From: an uncultured Prevotella sp.
Lineage (GTDB): Bacteria; Bacteroidota; Bacteroidia; Bacteroidales; Bacteroidaceae
NCBI GenBank assembly: GCA_900768785.1
Contig: CAAGEG010000091.1
Location: 1-5,514 of the forward strand
DNA: 5,514 bases
Reading direction: 5' to 3'
A program made the position numbers and the translations under genes. Shown piece after piece: positions 4,902 to 5,514 of this stretch. Every line of letters begins with the position of its first letter. Position 1 is the stretch's first letter. The notes under the pieces are model-generated. The model worked only from the letters and a program-made list of their open reading frames with translations. It ran no database searches and was not told the origin of the DNA.

Positions 4902-5514
4902 TTATATGAGTTTTAGAGTAAAACTTCCTTTGGTTACTTTCTTGACCACATATTGCTCATAGAGGTCGGGGTGCTCAGCTTTGAAGCGTTTGGTGTCGAA
5001 TGTTTCCCTCTCGCTGTCAACTGCGATAACGCTGGAGAAGGTCTGCGTTTTCCACGACTTGACTCCGTGCTTCTCCATTGCTGCTCTTAACTCCTCTTTC
5101 AGTTTCTTGAGGTTAGCCTCTGCTTCGGCTGCACGTCGTAGGTTCTCGGTGATGAGTTCTATCACCATATCACTTACTACTTGAAGTGATGTCGCTTGTG
5201 CGATAGGTACAGCAGGCATTGAGAGCGTTGGAACAATCAGCGATGGGTTCGGGTGGTTGTAGTGTATCACTCCTTCTTCATCAAGGCTCCACACTGTGTT
5301 GAGCAGTTCCTTGACTTTTTCGCTTGGTTTTCGCTCAATCACCCAAAATGCGGCATCACCACGGCGTAGCCAGTTAGATGCAAGACCCTCTACCTTAATG
5401 CCGGGGTTCTGTGCCTCGAACAATTCGGCATATACGCTCAACTGCCAAGATAGGTATTCTTTCAGTGCGTCTGCGTGGTCGGCAAAGAAGCCTGATTGTC
5501 CGTAGCCGTCGAGC
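4902..5514 (-). CDS. PD-(D/E)XK (RecB/YqaJ-type) exonuclease, C-terminal part (runs off right edge)
   Basis: The frame is open to the right edge, giving 203 visible residues of a longer protein. The fragment starts LDGYGQSGFF and includes WQLSVYAELFEA at 23-34, whose Gln24 and Tyr28 fit the QxxxY motif of RecB/Cas4/YqaJ-type nucleases; the catalytic Asp and E-x-K residues would lie upstream, outside the window. Strands around VEGLASNWLRRGDAAFWVIE follow, then a helix rich in Glu, Lys and Ala (AEANLKKLKEELRAAMEKHG) and a C-terminal block (KSWKTQTFSSVIAVDSER, HPDLYEQYVV, KGSFTLKLI) often found after phage YqaJ-like domains. Probable role: resection of double-strand ends to make single strands for recombination. 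A TTG at 5439-5441 could be read as a start, but homology-like sequence continues upstream, so I treat the gene as truncated by the window. An alternative is a Cas4-like nuclease. Confidence 0.78.
   Translation of the reverse strand, partial: LDGYGQSGFFADHADALKEYLSWQLSVYAELFEAQNPGIKVEGLASNWLRRGDAAFWVIERKPSEKVKELLNTVWSLDEEGVIHYNHPNPSLIVPTLSMPAVPIAQATSLQVVSDMVIELITENLRRAAEAEANLKKLKEELRAAMEKHGVKSWKTQTFSSVIAVDSERETFDTKRFKAEHPDLYEQYVVKKVTKGSFTLKLI

Noticed and set aside
5439..5441. TTG start giving a complete 179-residue protein at the right edge
   Set aside because: The frame stays open to the window edge and the preceding residues include the Gln of the QxxxY nuclease motif, so the protein is the tail of a longer exonuclease.
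1..5514. tRNA genes, rRNA, insertion-sequence ends or attachment sites
   Set aside because: The window is almost entirely covered by closely packed minus-strand genes, and I found no cloverleaf, transposase, terminal inverted repeat or plausible att repeat.

Overview
The window looks like the recombination and replication-initiation block of a temperate phage or prophage, most likely from a Bacteroidota host (Bacteroides, Prevotella or relatives). Three things support this host: the single-strand-binding protein resembles the OB-fold DUF3127-type proteins common in that phylum; none of the starts I examined has a clear Shine-Dalgarno sequence; and the gene content (exonuclease tail, SSB, NinB, SNF2 helicase, VRR-NUC nuclease, O-like initiator, DnaC-like loader) is phage-type. 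The assignment is inferred from sequence features only.

Every gene is on the minus strand, so transcription runs from position 5514 toward position 1. In that order the genes are: the C-terminal part of a PD-(D/E)XK exonuclease (cut by the right edge), an SSB-like protein with a long Gln/Pro/Tyr-rich tail, a NinB-like recombination mediator, an unrecognised acidic protein, an SNF2-family helicase, a VRR-NUC nuclease, a winged-helix replication initiator, and a DnaC-like AAA+ helicase loader (cut by the left edge). Genes abut or overlap: 1-nt gap, 3-nt gap, 20-nt overlap (or 16-nt gap), 1-nt overlap, two 4-nt ATGA overlaps, and a final overlap of up to 116 nt. There is no intergenic stretch long enough for a conventional promoter or terminator, so this appears to be the interior of one polycistronic operon.

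The most notable structure is inside the initiator gene. Positions 693-890 hold eleven copies of a 10-bp half-site (CTAATGTTTC or its complement) in two clusters exactly 123 bp apart. Most pair into 25-bp dyads with a 28-bp period, and they are followed in the coding direction by an AT-rich tract (601-690, 28% GC). This matches the bacteriophage lambda plan, in which ori lies within gene O between the DNA-binding and loader-interacting domains and gene P follows. I interpret it as the phage replication origin.

The genes form a plausible pathway. The exonuclease resects ends, and the SSB-like protein and NinB handle single strands. The SNF2 helicase (with a possible HARP-like N-terminus) and the VRR-NUC nuclease could remodel and cut branched DNA. 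The initiator binds its internal iterons, and the loader delivers the replicative helicase.
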